Assembly: GCA_900078405.1 (NCBI GenBank)
Contig: FLTS01000001.1
Location: 868,001 to 932,000, forward strand
Source: an uncultured Stenotrophomonas sp.
Lineage (GTDB): Bacteria; Pseudomonadota; Gammaproteobacteria; Xanthomonadales; Xanthomonadaceae
Direction: 5' to 3'
DNA length: 64,000 nucleotides
Part shown: in pieces, positions 31,935 to 39,442 of the stretch
Layout: each line of letters starts with the position of its first letter
Numbering within the stretch: the stretch's first letter is position 1
Position numbers and translations under genes: made by a program
Notes under the pieces: model-generated
Database searches by the model: none
Told to the model about the DNA's origin: nothing
Seen by the model: the letters and a program-made list of their open reading frames with translations, nothing else

Positions 31935-33302
31935 TTGAACACCCCGAGCACCGAAATCCACACCGCCGACGACAGCCTGCAACGGCTGGAGCAACTGGCC
32001 GGCATCTCGCAGCGGCTGCTGGAAAAAGCCCGCGCACTGGGCGCCAGCCAGGCCGAGGTCAGCTGCAGCGAAGACCGCGGCATGGACGTGAACGTGCGCC
32101 TGGGTGAGGTCGAAACCGTCGAATCCACCCATGACCGCGGCATCGCCATCACCGTCTATTTCGGCCAGCGCAAGGGCAGCGCCAGTACCGCCGACCTGCA
32201 GGAGGCCAGCCTCGACGCCACCGTCGCCCAGGCCTGCGCCATCGCCCGCCATACCGAGGACGACCCGGCTGCCGGGCTGGCCGATGCCGCGCTGATGGCG
32301 CGCGAGTTCCCCGACCTGGACACCTGGCACCCGTGGGAGCTGGACCCGCGCCACGCGGTCGACCTGGCGCTGGCCTGCGAGGCGGCCGGGCGCGAGGCCG
32401 ATGCCCGCATCGGCAATTCCGACGGTGCCTCGGTGGCGACCGCGCAGAGCCTGTCGGTCTATGCCAATTCGCACGGTTTCATCGGCCGCGAGCGCAGCAG
32501 CCACCATTCCATCGGCTGTGCGTTGATTGCCGGGCAGGGCGACGGCATGCAGCGTGACGGCTGGTACAGCAGCGCGATCGCCCGCGCCGACCTGCAGGAC
32601 CCGCAGGCCATTGGCCGGCGCGCGGCCGAGCGCACCGTCGCCCGCCTGCAACCGCGTTCGTTGCCCACCGGACAGGTGCCGGTGTTGTTTGCCGCCGAGG
32701 TGGCGCGCTCGCTGGTCGGCCACCTGCTCTCGGCCGTTTCCGGCGGCGCACTGTACCGCCGCGCCAGTTTCCTGCTCGACAGCGTCGGTACGCGGTTGTT
32801 CCCGGAGTGGTTCGCCATCGACGAGCAACCGCTGCTGCGCCACGGCCTGCGCTCGACCGCGTTCGACGGCGAGGGCGTGGCCACCCGCAACTCGGCGCTG
32901 GTCGGCGGCGGTGTGCTGCAGCGCTACGTGCTGGGCAGTTATTCGGCGCGCAAGCTGGGCCTGCACACCACCGCCAATGCCGGTGGCGTGCACAACCTGA
33001 AGGTAGCCGCCAATGCCGGCGACCTGCCGTCGCTGCTGTCCGGCATGGGCAACGGCCTGCTGGTCACCGAATTGATGGGGCAGGGCGTCAACGGCGTGAC
33101 CGGCGACTACTCGCGCGGCGCCGCCGGCTTCTGGATCGAGAACGGGCAGGTGGCCTATTCCGTGGACGGCGTCACCATTGCCGGCAACCTGAAGCAGATG
33201 TTCGCCGGCATCGAGGCGGTGGGCAGCGACGTCGACCCGCGCTCGCATGTCGCCACCGGTTCGATATTGATCGGAAAGATGACCGTGGCGGGCAACGATT
33301 GA
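31935..33302 (+). CDS. pmbA: Metalloprotease partner PmbA/TldE
   Basis: 455 residues from a TTG start. PmbA is the non-catalytic partner of TldD and lacks an HExxxH motif. Conserved blocks are VNVRLGEVETVESTHDRGIAITVYFGQRKGSAS, ANSHGFIGRERSSHHSIGCALIA and a C-terminal GVTGDYSRGAAGFWIENGQVAYSVDGVTIAGNLKQMF. The TTG is set by conservation of the following residues. The AAAGGA about 8 nt upstream (GAAAGGATAAAGCA) is a usable Shine-Dalgarno. Confidence 0.94.
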   Translation: MNTPSTEIHTADDSLQRLEQLAGISQRLLEKARALGASQAEVSCSEDRGMDVNVRLGEVETVESTHDRGIAITVYFGQRKGSASTADLQEASLDATVAQACAIARHTEDDPAAGLADAALMAREFPDLDTWHPWELDPRHAVDLALACEAAGREADARIGNSDGASVATAQSLSVYANSHGFIGRERSSHHSIGCALIAGQGDGMQRDGWYSSAIARADLQDPQAIGRRAAERTVARLQPRSLPTGQVPVLFAAEVARSLVGHLLSAVSGGALYRRASFLLDSVGTRLFPEWFAIDEQPLLRHGLRSTAFDGEGVATRNSALVGGGVLQRYVLGSYSARKLGLHTTANAGGVHNLKVAANAGDLPSLLSGMGNGLLVTELMGQGVNGVTGDYSRGAAGFWIENGQVAYSVDGVTIAGNLKQMFAGIEAVGSDVDPRSHVATGSILIGKMTVAGND

Positions 33303-33394
33303 CGTATGCTCTCGCTGCTGCGGAACCAGCATGATCGGTACGCGGGAATGCAGTTCACAACCCACATACGGACCAACAGGAAAAGGGGAGTTTC

Positions 33395-33772
33395 ATGAGC
33401 GATTTCGACAACATCACCACGCCGCCGCCGGCCCCGGAGGGCGAGGTGCCGCAGGACCAGCGCACGATGGCGCTGCTGGCGCACATCCTCGGCATCTTCA
33501 CCGGCTTCATCGGCTCGCTGATCATCTGGCTGGTCAACAAGGACAATCCGGAAAAGGGCTTCGTCACCGACCAGGCCAAGGAGGCGCTGAATTTCCAGAT
33601 CACCCTGATCATCGCCTCCTTCGTCTCGGGCATCCTGACGCTGGTGCTGATCGGCTTCCTGATGCTGGCGGCCATCGGCATCGCCAACCTGGTGCTGTGC
33701 ATCCTGGCCGCGATGAAGGCCAACAACGGCGAAGCCTACCGCTACCCGTTCGCGCTGCGCCTGATCAAGTAA
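33395..33772 (+). CDS. DUF4870 family membrane protein
   Basis: 125 residues. An N-terminal proline-rich segment is followed by QRTMALLAHILGIFTGFIGSLIIWLVNKD, then FVTDQAKEALNFQITLIIASFV and two more hydrophobic stretches, so three transmembrane helices are expected. The AKEALNFQ motif is the family hallmark (also called the Tic20-like family). The function is not known. AAAGGGGAG before the ATG is a strong Shine-Dalgarno, and the gene is closed by a terminator. Confidence 0.85.
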   Translation: MSDFDNITTPPPAPEGEVPQDQRTMALLAHILGIFTGFIGSLIIWLVNKDNPEKGFVTDQAKEALNFQITLIIASFVSGILTLVLIGFLMLAAIGIANLVLCILAAMKANNGEAYRYPFALRLIK

Positions 33773-33792
33773 TCCGGCGGTAACGCGAAAAC

Positions 33793-33824
33793 GAAAGGCC
33801 CGGGATTATTCCCGGGCCTTTTTC
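33793..33824 (+). terminator. Rho-independent terminator after the DUF4870 gene
   Basis: AAAGGCCCGGGA and its complement around TTAT, followed by TTTTTC. The stem is long and GC-rich and has a good T-run. Confidence 0.88.
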
Positions 33825-33862
33825 GTTCACGGCTTTCCGTTTGTGCTTTTGCAGGAGCAGAT

Positions 33863-33898
33863 GCAAAAACGAAGCCCCGTTTCCGGGGCTTCGTTTCG
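33863..33898 (-). terminator. Rho-independent terminator after rluB
   Basis: On the minus strand, ACGAAGCCCC and its complement flank a short loop and are followed by GTTTTTGC. It sits directly after the rluB stop, back to back with the terminator of the neighbouring convergent gene. Confidence 0.85.
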
Positions 33899-33906
33899 CA
33901 TGCGGA

Positions 33907-35496
33907 TCAGCCGCCGCGCGGGCCGCCACGGCGATTGCCACCGCCCGGCGGACGGCCACCGGGGCCACCACTCGGGCGATTGCCGCCGCGCGGGCCACCC
34001 GGACCACGATTGCCGCCGCCGGGGCGACCGCCCGTAGGGCGCGCGCCATACGGGTTGAAGGCCGGGGTGGCATGGTCGGACGGGAAGCTCGGGGCGTTGC
34101 CGGGATGCCCATAGGGATGCTTGCGCTGGCCCTGGCCGGCGGCCTGGCCACCTTGCGCGCGGCCCGGGCCGGCGCCTTGCGGACGCCCTGCACCTGCACC
34201 GGGGCCGCGTCCCGCACCGACGGCACCGGGACGCGGCTTGCCGTAAGGACGCTGCTGGCCGTCGCCACCCGCACCACGCGGACCGCGAGCCGCGCCAGGA
34301 CCGGCGTTGCGGTGGCCGCTGGGGCCGGTGCTCACGCCTTCGGGCACGTACCAGGTGCGGAATGCGGCCGGGTTGCCTTCCGGCAGGCTGCGATCACCCT
34401 TGACCTTGCGCTGCTTGAACGGCTTCTGCGACTGCTTGGCCGCCGCTTCGCCGCTGACGGTCAGGCCGCCCTTGAAGCCACCCTTGCCGCGGCCACGGCC
34501 GCGGTCCTCGCGCACGTTGTCGAAACGGCGCAGCTCACGGCCTTCGTCGGCGGTGTTGTGGCCGTTGACGTAGGCATTGCCGTGGCCGCCCTCGCGGCCA
34601 ACGCGCACGGTGGTCCGGGCAGCCCTGCGCTGGCCGATCACCGGCTGCAGGGTCAGCGCCGACGGCGTGCCTTCCTCCAGCTTCAGTTCGGCGCGCAATG
34701 CCTCGACCTGCGCGACCGGCAGTTCCTGCGACTGGCCGCGCAGCAGCGGCTGCGGCAGGCTGACCTTGCCGTAGCGGGTGCGCTTGAGGCGGCTGACCTG
34801 GCAACCCTGCGACTCCCACAACCGGCGCACTTCGCGGTTGCGGCCTTCTTGCAAGGTAACGCGATACCAGCGGTTGCTGCCATTGCCGCCGATGCGCTCG
34901 ATCTCGTCGAACTTGGCCGGGCCGTCTTCCAGCGCGACGCCGCGGGCGAGGCGGTCGACGATGTTGTCCGGCACCTTCTCCTGGCCTTCCGGGGCACGCA
35001 CGCGCACCACGTACTCGCGCTCGACCTCGAAGGACGGGTGCATCATCGCGTTGGCCAGCTCGCCGTCGGTGGTCAGCAGCAGCAGGCCGGTGGTGTTGAT
35101 GTCGAGGCGGCCGATGGCGATCCAGCGGGCACCCTTGAGCACCGGCAACGCCTCGAACGCGGTCGGGCGGCCTTCGGGGTCCTCGCGGGTGGTCACTTCG
35201 CCTTCGGGCTTGTTGTAGATCAGCACGCGTGCCGGCTCGGTCAGCGCGCTGGCGACGAAGCTGCGGCCGTCGAGGTCGATCTTGTCGCCGCTCCTGACCG
35301 ACATGCCGGTCTGCGCGACTTCGCCGTTGACCTTGACCAGACCGTCGGCGATGCGCTGTTCCAGCGCACGGCGCGAGCCGAGGCCGGCCTGCGCCAGTAC
35401 CTTGTGCAGGCGTTCTTCCAGCTTGGGCTGTTCGGCGGCGGCTTCGCGCTTGAGCGAGAGCTTGTTCAACGACAGCTTGCGGGGGGTGTCACTCAT
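33907..35496 (-). CDS. rluB: 23S rRNA pseudouridine synthase B with long RG-rich tail
   Basis: 529 residues. An N-terminal S4 RNA-binding domain (KLEERLHKVLAQAGLGSRRALEQRIADGLVKVNG) is followed by the RsuA/RluB catalytic core with GRLDINTTGLLLLT (catalytic Asp), HPSFEVEREYVVRV and LQEGRNREVRRLWESQG. Up to about residue 285 it looks like RluB, which modifies U2605. The last 160-240 residues are an Arg/Gly/Pro/Gln-rich low-complexity tail, much longer than in E. coli (291 residues). The tail probably binds RNA. The start overlaps the scpB stop by 4 nt. Confidence 0.92.
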   Translation of the reverse strand: MSDTPRKLSLNKLSLKREAAAEQPKLEERLHKVLAQAGLGSRRALEQRIADGLVKVNGEVAQTGMSVRSGDKIDLDGRSFVASALTEPARVLIYNKPEGEVTTREDPEGRPTAFEALPVLKGARWIAIGRLDINTTGLLLLTTDGELANAMMHPSFEVEREYVVRVRAPEGQEKVPDNIVDRLARGVALEDGPAKFDEIERIGGNGSNRWYRVTLQEGRNREVRRLWESQGCQVSRLKRTRYGKVSLPQPLLRGQSQELPVAQVEALRAELKLEEGTPSALTLQPVIGQRRAARTTVRVGREGGHGNAYVNGHNTADEGRELRRFDNVREDRGRGRGKGGFKGGLTVSGEAAAKQSQKPFKQRKVKGDRSLPEGNPAAFRTWYVPEGVSTGPSGHRNAGPGAARGPRGAGGDGQQRPYGKPRPGAVGAGRGPGAGAGRPQGAGPGRAQGGQAAGQGQRKHPYGHPGNAPSFPSDHATPAFNPYGARPTGGRPGGGNRGPGGPRGGNRPSGGPGGRPPGGGNRRGGPRGG

Positions 35497-36317
35497 TCTG
35501 TTTGGCTCCGGCCGGCATCTGTTTGCTCGGCCTCTGGTTCGGGATCGGCTTCGTCAACAGCCACGGTCGTCGTCGCGACGGCGTTGTTTCCGGTGTCTTC
35601 CACTTCCGCCGCGCGCTCTCCCGGCGCGGCGTCGGGTTCGCCCGTGGGGGCGGTGTCTCCTGCGGCATCCCCGGCATCCGGGGTTGCCTCGGTATCGGTA
35701 TCGCCGGCGGCTTGCGGCGTGCCCGCGCCGGCGGCCAGCGGCGCGGCCGGCTGGCCGTCATCGCCCAGCGGCAACTGCGGTTCCAGTTCGCCGATGTCGC
35801 GCAGTTCGGACAGTGGCGGCAGTTCGTCCAGCCGCTTCAGGCCGAAGTAATCGAGGAAACCGCGGGTGGTGCCGAATAGCGCCGGCCGGCCCGGCACGTC
35901 GCGGTGGCCGACCACGCGGATCCACTCGCGTTCTTCCAGCGCCTGGATGATGTTGCTGCTCACCGCCACGCCGCGCACCTGCTCGATCTCGCCGCGGGTG
36001 ATCGGCTGGCGGTAGGCGATCAGCGCCAGCGTTTCCAGCGTGGCGCGGGTGTAGCGGGTCTTGCGCTCGGTCCACAGGCGGCTGACCCAGCCGTGCACCT
36101 CGCGGGTGACCTGGTAGCGGAAGCCGGAGGCGACCTCGACCAGCTCCACGCCGCGCCCGTCGCAGGCCTCGCGCAGCTGCTCCAGGGCGCGCTCGATGCT
36201 GCCCGGCGGCGCCGGCTGCTCCTCCGGGAACAGCTCCTGCAGTTGCGCCAGCGTCAGCGGCTGGCTGGACGCCAGCAGCGCGCCTTCGACGATGCGATTG
36301 ATCAGCGGTTGATCCAT
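35493..36317 (-). CDS. scpB: Segregation and condensation protein B
   Basis: 274 residues. The winged-helix region includes LINRIVEGALLASSQPLTLAQLQELF, ELVEVASGFRYQVTREVHGWVSRLW, TRATLETLALIAYRQPITRGEIEQVRGV and GTTRGFLDYFGLKRLDELP. The C-terminal 90 residues are a Glu/Ala/Asp/Thr-rich disordered extension. ScpB is a kite subunit of the SMC-ScpAB condensin. It lies between scpA and rluB, as in other Xanthomonadaceae, and overlaps rluB. Confidence 0.95.
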   Translation of the reverse strand: MDQPLINRIVEGALLASSQPLTLAQLQELFPEEQPAPPGSIERALEQLREACDGRGVELVEVASGFRYQVTREVHGWVSRLWTERKTRYTRATLETLALIAYRQPITRGEIEQVRGVAVSSNIIQALEEREWIRVVGHRDVPGRPALFGTTRGFLDYFGLKRLDELPPLSELRDIGELEPQLPLGDDGQPAAPLAAGAGTPQAAGDTDTEATPDAGDAAGDTAPTGEPDAAPGERAAEVEDTGNNAVATTTVAVDEADPEPEAEQTDAGRSQTE

Positions 36318-36338
36318 GTGTCGAACGTATCAGGGGGC

Positions 36339-37283
36339 TCAGGATGCTTCGGGGGCGCCGTTGTCATCGAACTCGCCATCGTCGAATTCGCTTGAAAACT
36401 GCAGCGGTGCGTTGGTGTTGCCGGAAGCCAGCGACTTCACGTAGATCGGTGCCAGCGGCTGCTGTTCGCCCTGAACATCGGAGGCATGCTCCTGCACGAT
36501 GTCCAGCAACTGCTCCTTGGCCAGCTCCAGCAGCGCCAGGAAGGTCACCAGCACGCCGAGCTTGCCTTCCTCGGCGGTGAACAGGCTTTCAAAACGATGG
36601 AACCTGCCGTCCTCCAGTTGTTCCAACACGTCGCCCATGCGCTGGCGCACGCTCAGCGCCTCGCGCTTGATCGCGTGGCCGCTGAACAGCTCGGCGCGCT
36701 TGAGCACGTCGTGCAGGGCCAGCAGCATCTCTTTCAAATCCACCGGCGGCGGCAGCTTCACCGTGGCGCGGTCGGGCACGAAGGCATGCGCCAGCGTGGT
36801 GTCGCGGTCCTGCCGGGGCAGGGTGTCGATGTCCTCGGCGGCCTGCTTGAAGCGCTCGTACTCCTGCAAACGCCGCACCAGCTCTGCGCGCGGGTCGGCC
36901 TCGTCGCCGTCCTCGCTGGGCGGGCGCGGCAGCAGCATCCGCGACTTGATCTCGGCCAGCATCGCAGCCATCACCAGGTACTCGGCCGCCAGCTCGAAGC
37001 GCAGTTCCTGCATGACGTTGATGTACTCGACGTACTGCTTGGTGATCTCGGCCACCGGGATGTCGAGGATGTCCAGGTTCTGCCGGCGGATCAGGTACAG
37101 CAGCAGGTCCAGCGGGCCTTCGAAGGCGTCGAGGATGACTTCCAGCGCATCCGGCGGGATGTACAGGTCCTGCGGGATCTGCAGCACCGGCTGGCCATGC
37201 ACCACCGCCAGCGGCATTTCCTGCTGCTGCGGAGCGGTAGGCGGCGCTGGCGGGTTCGCGACGGACGCGAGTTCGGAAGTCAT
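36339..37283 (-). CDS. scpA: Segregation and condensation protein A
   Basis: 314 residues from the ATG at 37283. Longer in-frame starts further upstream are not conserved. The hallmark [35 protein letters not shown] is near residue 55, followed by [21 protein letters not shown]. The C-terminal winged helix contains [17 protein letters not shown]. ScpA is the kleisin that closes the SMC ring. It is upstream of scpB with a gap of 21 nt, so they form an scpA-scpB-rluB operon. Confidence 0.95.
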   Translation of the reverse strand: MTSELASVANPPAPPTAPQQQEMPLAVVHGQPVLQIPQDLYIPPDALEVILDAFEGPLDLLLYLIRRQNLDILDIPVAEITKQYVEYINVMQELRFELAAEYLVMAAMLAEIKSRMLLPRPPSEDGDEADPRAELVRRLQEYERFKQAAEDIDTLPRQDRDTTLAHAFVPDRATVKLPPPVDLKEMLLALHDVLKRAELFSGHAIKREALSVRQRMGDVLEQLEDGRFHRFESLFTAEEGKLGVLVTFLALLELAKEQLLDIVQEHASDVQGEQQPLAPIYVKSLASGNTNAPLQFSSEFDDGEFDDNGAPEAS

Positions 37284-37630
37284 CAGGGCGACATCGGGTG
37301 TTGCGAGCCTTTGTGTTCCGGGTTCCCGCCCGGAGCAGGTCCTGCCTTCAGCAATTGCGAATCGTGCGCACCGGCCGGCGCGCGTGCACATCAACAACGC
37401 GACATGCCGCTGGGTCATGCGGCAACGTCATTACGGGGAGGTCGTCATACGCAGGCCGGGGAGGGAGGCGGAGCGGTCGGACGGCGGTGGCCTTGCCTGC
37501 CGCCGCACCGGGCCGCTACGGGCCGGCTGCGTGCAATGCTGCAAAGAGTAATCGCCCCGGGCCGCCGATGTCCAGCCTTGGCGCTAGACTGGCCGTCTTC
37601 GCATTCATCAGTGGCAAGGAGAGTGGACCG

Positions 37631-37930
37631 GTGTGGTACGTGATCGAAGGGCATGACGGCGAGCAGGTGCTGGCCGCACGCATGCAGGCAAGGGCCGCCC
37701 ACCTCGAACGGCTGAAGGCATTGCTGGACGCGGGCAGGCTGCTGCTGGCCGGCCCGTGCCCGGCCATCGACGCCGAGGACCCCGGCGAGGCCGGTTTCAG
37801 CGGCAGCGTGGTGATCGCCAGCTTCGACGACCTGGCCGCCGCCCGCGCCTGGGCCGATGCCGACCCCTACGTCGCTGCCGGCGTCTACCACCGCGTGGAC
37901 GTGCGCCCGTTCCGCAAGGCGCTGCCGTGA
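37631..37930 (+). CDS. YciI family protein
   Basis: 99 residues, starting at a GTG with an AAGGAG Shine-Dalgarno 8-9 nt upstream. The sequence [44 protein letters not shown] and the C-terminal [18 protein letters not shown] are the YciI/DGPF pattern. The His and Asp near the front are the putative active-site residues of this dimeric ferredoxin-like family, whose function is unclear. It overlaps the BolA-like gene by 4 nt (GTGA). Confidence 0.9.
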   Translation: MWYVIEGHDGEQVLAARMQARAAHLERLKALLDAGRLLLAGPCPAIDAEDPGEAGFSGSVVIASFDDLAAARAWADADPYVAAGVYHRVDVRPFRKALP

Positions 37931-38199
37931 GCCGGGTGGGACGGATCGAGGCGGCATTGCGCGCGGCCTTCGCGCCGCAACGGCTGCAAGTAGAGGACGA
38001 CAGCCACCGCCACGCCGGCCATGCCGGCGCGCGCGACGGGCGCGGGCATTTCAACGTCAGCATCGTCAGCGCGGCATTCGCCGGCAAGGCGCCGCTGGCG
38101 CGCCACCGCGCGGTCTACGCGGCTCTGGGCGAGATGATGCAGACCGATATCCATGCGCTGGCGATCAAGGCACAGACTCCGGAGGAAGCGGGGATCTGA
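37927..38199 (+). CDS. BolA family protein
   Basis: 90 residues from a GTG start that overlaps the YciI stop. The sequence [43 protein letters not shown]...[32 protein letters not shown] is the BolA/IbaG fold with the conserved DDSHxHxGH motif. BolA proteins work with monothiol glutaredoxins in iron-sulfur trafficking. The YciI-BolA pair is common in proteobacteria. Confidence 0.93.
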   Translation: MSRVGRIEAALRAAFAPQRLQVEDDSHRHAGHAGARDGRGHFNVSIVSAAFAGKAPLARHRAVYAALGEMMQTDIHALAIKAQTPEEAGI

Positions 38200-38276
38200 C
38201 CGCTGCCTTGTGGATGCGAGGGAGAGACAAATTTGTCCTTGTCGGGACAGAATGCGTCCTCCTCGTGACTTCGACA

Positions 38277-38317
38277 TGTAACAAATCGTTTACAAGCTGC
38301 ATTGGAAACGATTACAG
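38277..38317 (+). promoter_or_regulatory. Pair of LacI-type operators upstream of the LacI-family gene
   Basis: Two related sites lie in the 5' region of the regulator. Site 1 at 38277-38294 is TGTAA-8-TTACA, whose reverse strand reads TGTAAACGATTTGT. Site 2 at 38303-38316 is TGGAAACGATTACA, symmetric about a central CG. They share 10 of 14 positions and the AACGATT core typical of LacI-family operators, so autoregulation is likely. Confidence 0.6.
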
Positions 38318-38350
38318 TCGCCGCGACCCCGGCTTGCGGAGGGCACAGCG

Positions 38351-39370
38351 GTGGCGAAACCGGCAATTACCATCAAGGACGTTGCCCGCGAGGCGAATGT
38401 CTCGGTCGCCACGGTGTCGCGCGCGCTCAATGGCCACGACAACGTCGCCGCACCGGTGCGCCAGGTGGTGCTGGAGGTGGCCCGCCGGCTGCGCTACACC
38501 CCGCATGCCGCCGCACGCAGCTTGAGCAGCCGCAGCACCCAGACCCTCGGCCTGGTCCTGCCGGACCTGCACGGCGAATTCTTTTCCGAGTTGATGCGCG
38601 GCATCGACGGCGTGGCGCGTGCGCATCGCCGGCACCTGCTGGTATCCAGCTACCACGGCGACCCGGAGCAGCAGGGTGCCGCGCTGCAGGCCATGCGCGG
38701 GCGGGTCGATGGCCTGCTGGTCATGTCGCCGGGCACTGCCGCCCCCGATTTCCTGACGGACAACCTGCCGGCACTGCCCACGGTGCTGATCAACACGCCC
38801 CTGCCGGATGGGCCATACCCGGTATTCGGGATCGACGACCACGCCGGCGCGATGGCCATGACCCGCCACCTGCTCGGCAGCGGCCACCGCCGCATCACCT
38901 TCATCGCCGGCCCCGACCACAACCACGATGCCCGCGAGCGCCTGCGCGGCTTCCGCGATGCGATGGCCACGGTGGGTGCCGAGGCGGAAAGCCGGGTACT
39001 GCCCGGCGGCTTCGACGAGGCCTCCGGGTACCGCGCCGGGCTGGCGCTGCTGCAGGACGGGTCGCTGCCCGATGCAGTGTTCGCGGCCAACGACATGATG
39101 GCGCTCGGCTGCCTGTACGCCTTCAACCAGGCCGGCGTGAAGGTGCCCGCACAGGTGGCGCTGGCCGGCTTCGACGATATCCCGCTGGCACGTTTCGTTC
39201 ACCCTTCGTTGACCACGATGCGGATCAGCATTGCCGATCTCGGCGAGCGGGCGACATCGCACCTGCTGCAATTGATCGACGATGGCGAGGTGGTGCCACC
39301 TGCTCCCGCCATGACGCTGGTTCCCACCCTGGTCACGCGTGACTCGACGGCTGTCCAGGAACCACCCTGA
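38351..39370 (+). CDS. LacI-family transcriptional regulator
   Basis: 339 residues from a GTG start. The N-terminal helix-turn-helix is ITIKDVAREANVSVATVSRALNG, with the hinge helix AAARSLSSRST. The periplasmic-binding-protein-like core follows, with GLVLPDLHGEFFSELMRGIDGVAR and the typical FAANDMMALGCLYAFNQAGVKVPAQVALAGFDDIPLA. It sits at the head of the TonB receptor/glycosidase/ABC locus and is preceded by two LacI-type operators. It therefore most likely controls the whole glucan-use locus in response to a sugar. Confidence 0.92.
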   Translation: MAKPAITIKDVAREANVSVATVSRALNGHDNVAAPVRQVVLEVARRLRYTPHAAARSLSSRSTQTLGLVLPDLHGEFFSELMRGIDGVARAHRRHLLVSSYHGDPEQQGAALQAMRGRVDGLLVMSPGTAAPDFLTDNLPALPTVLINTPLPDGPYPVFGIDDHAGAMAMTRHLLGSGHRRITFIAGPDHNHDARERLRGFRDAMATVGAEAESRVLPGGFDEASGYRAGLALLQDGSLPDAVFAANDMMALGCLYAFNQAGVKVPAQVALAGFDDIPLARFVHPSLTTMRISIADLGERATSHLLQLIDDGEVVPPAPAMTLVPTLVTRDSTAVQEPP

Positions 39371-39442
39371 GCCGGTGCCCGCGGCGGGCACCGCAGCACC
39401 GAACCGAATGGCAGCCTCGCTGCCGCACCCGGAGAGCAGCAC

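Noticed and set aside
33841-35850. A 669-codon plus-strand frame opposite rluB and scpB
   Set aside because: Its Ala/Arg/Thr-rich residues reflect the antisense of the RG-rich tail, and the real genes are on the other strand.
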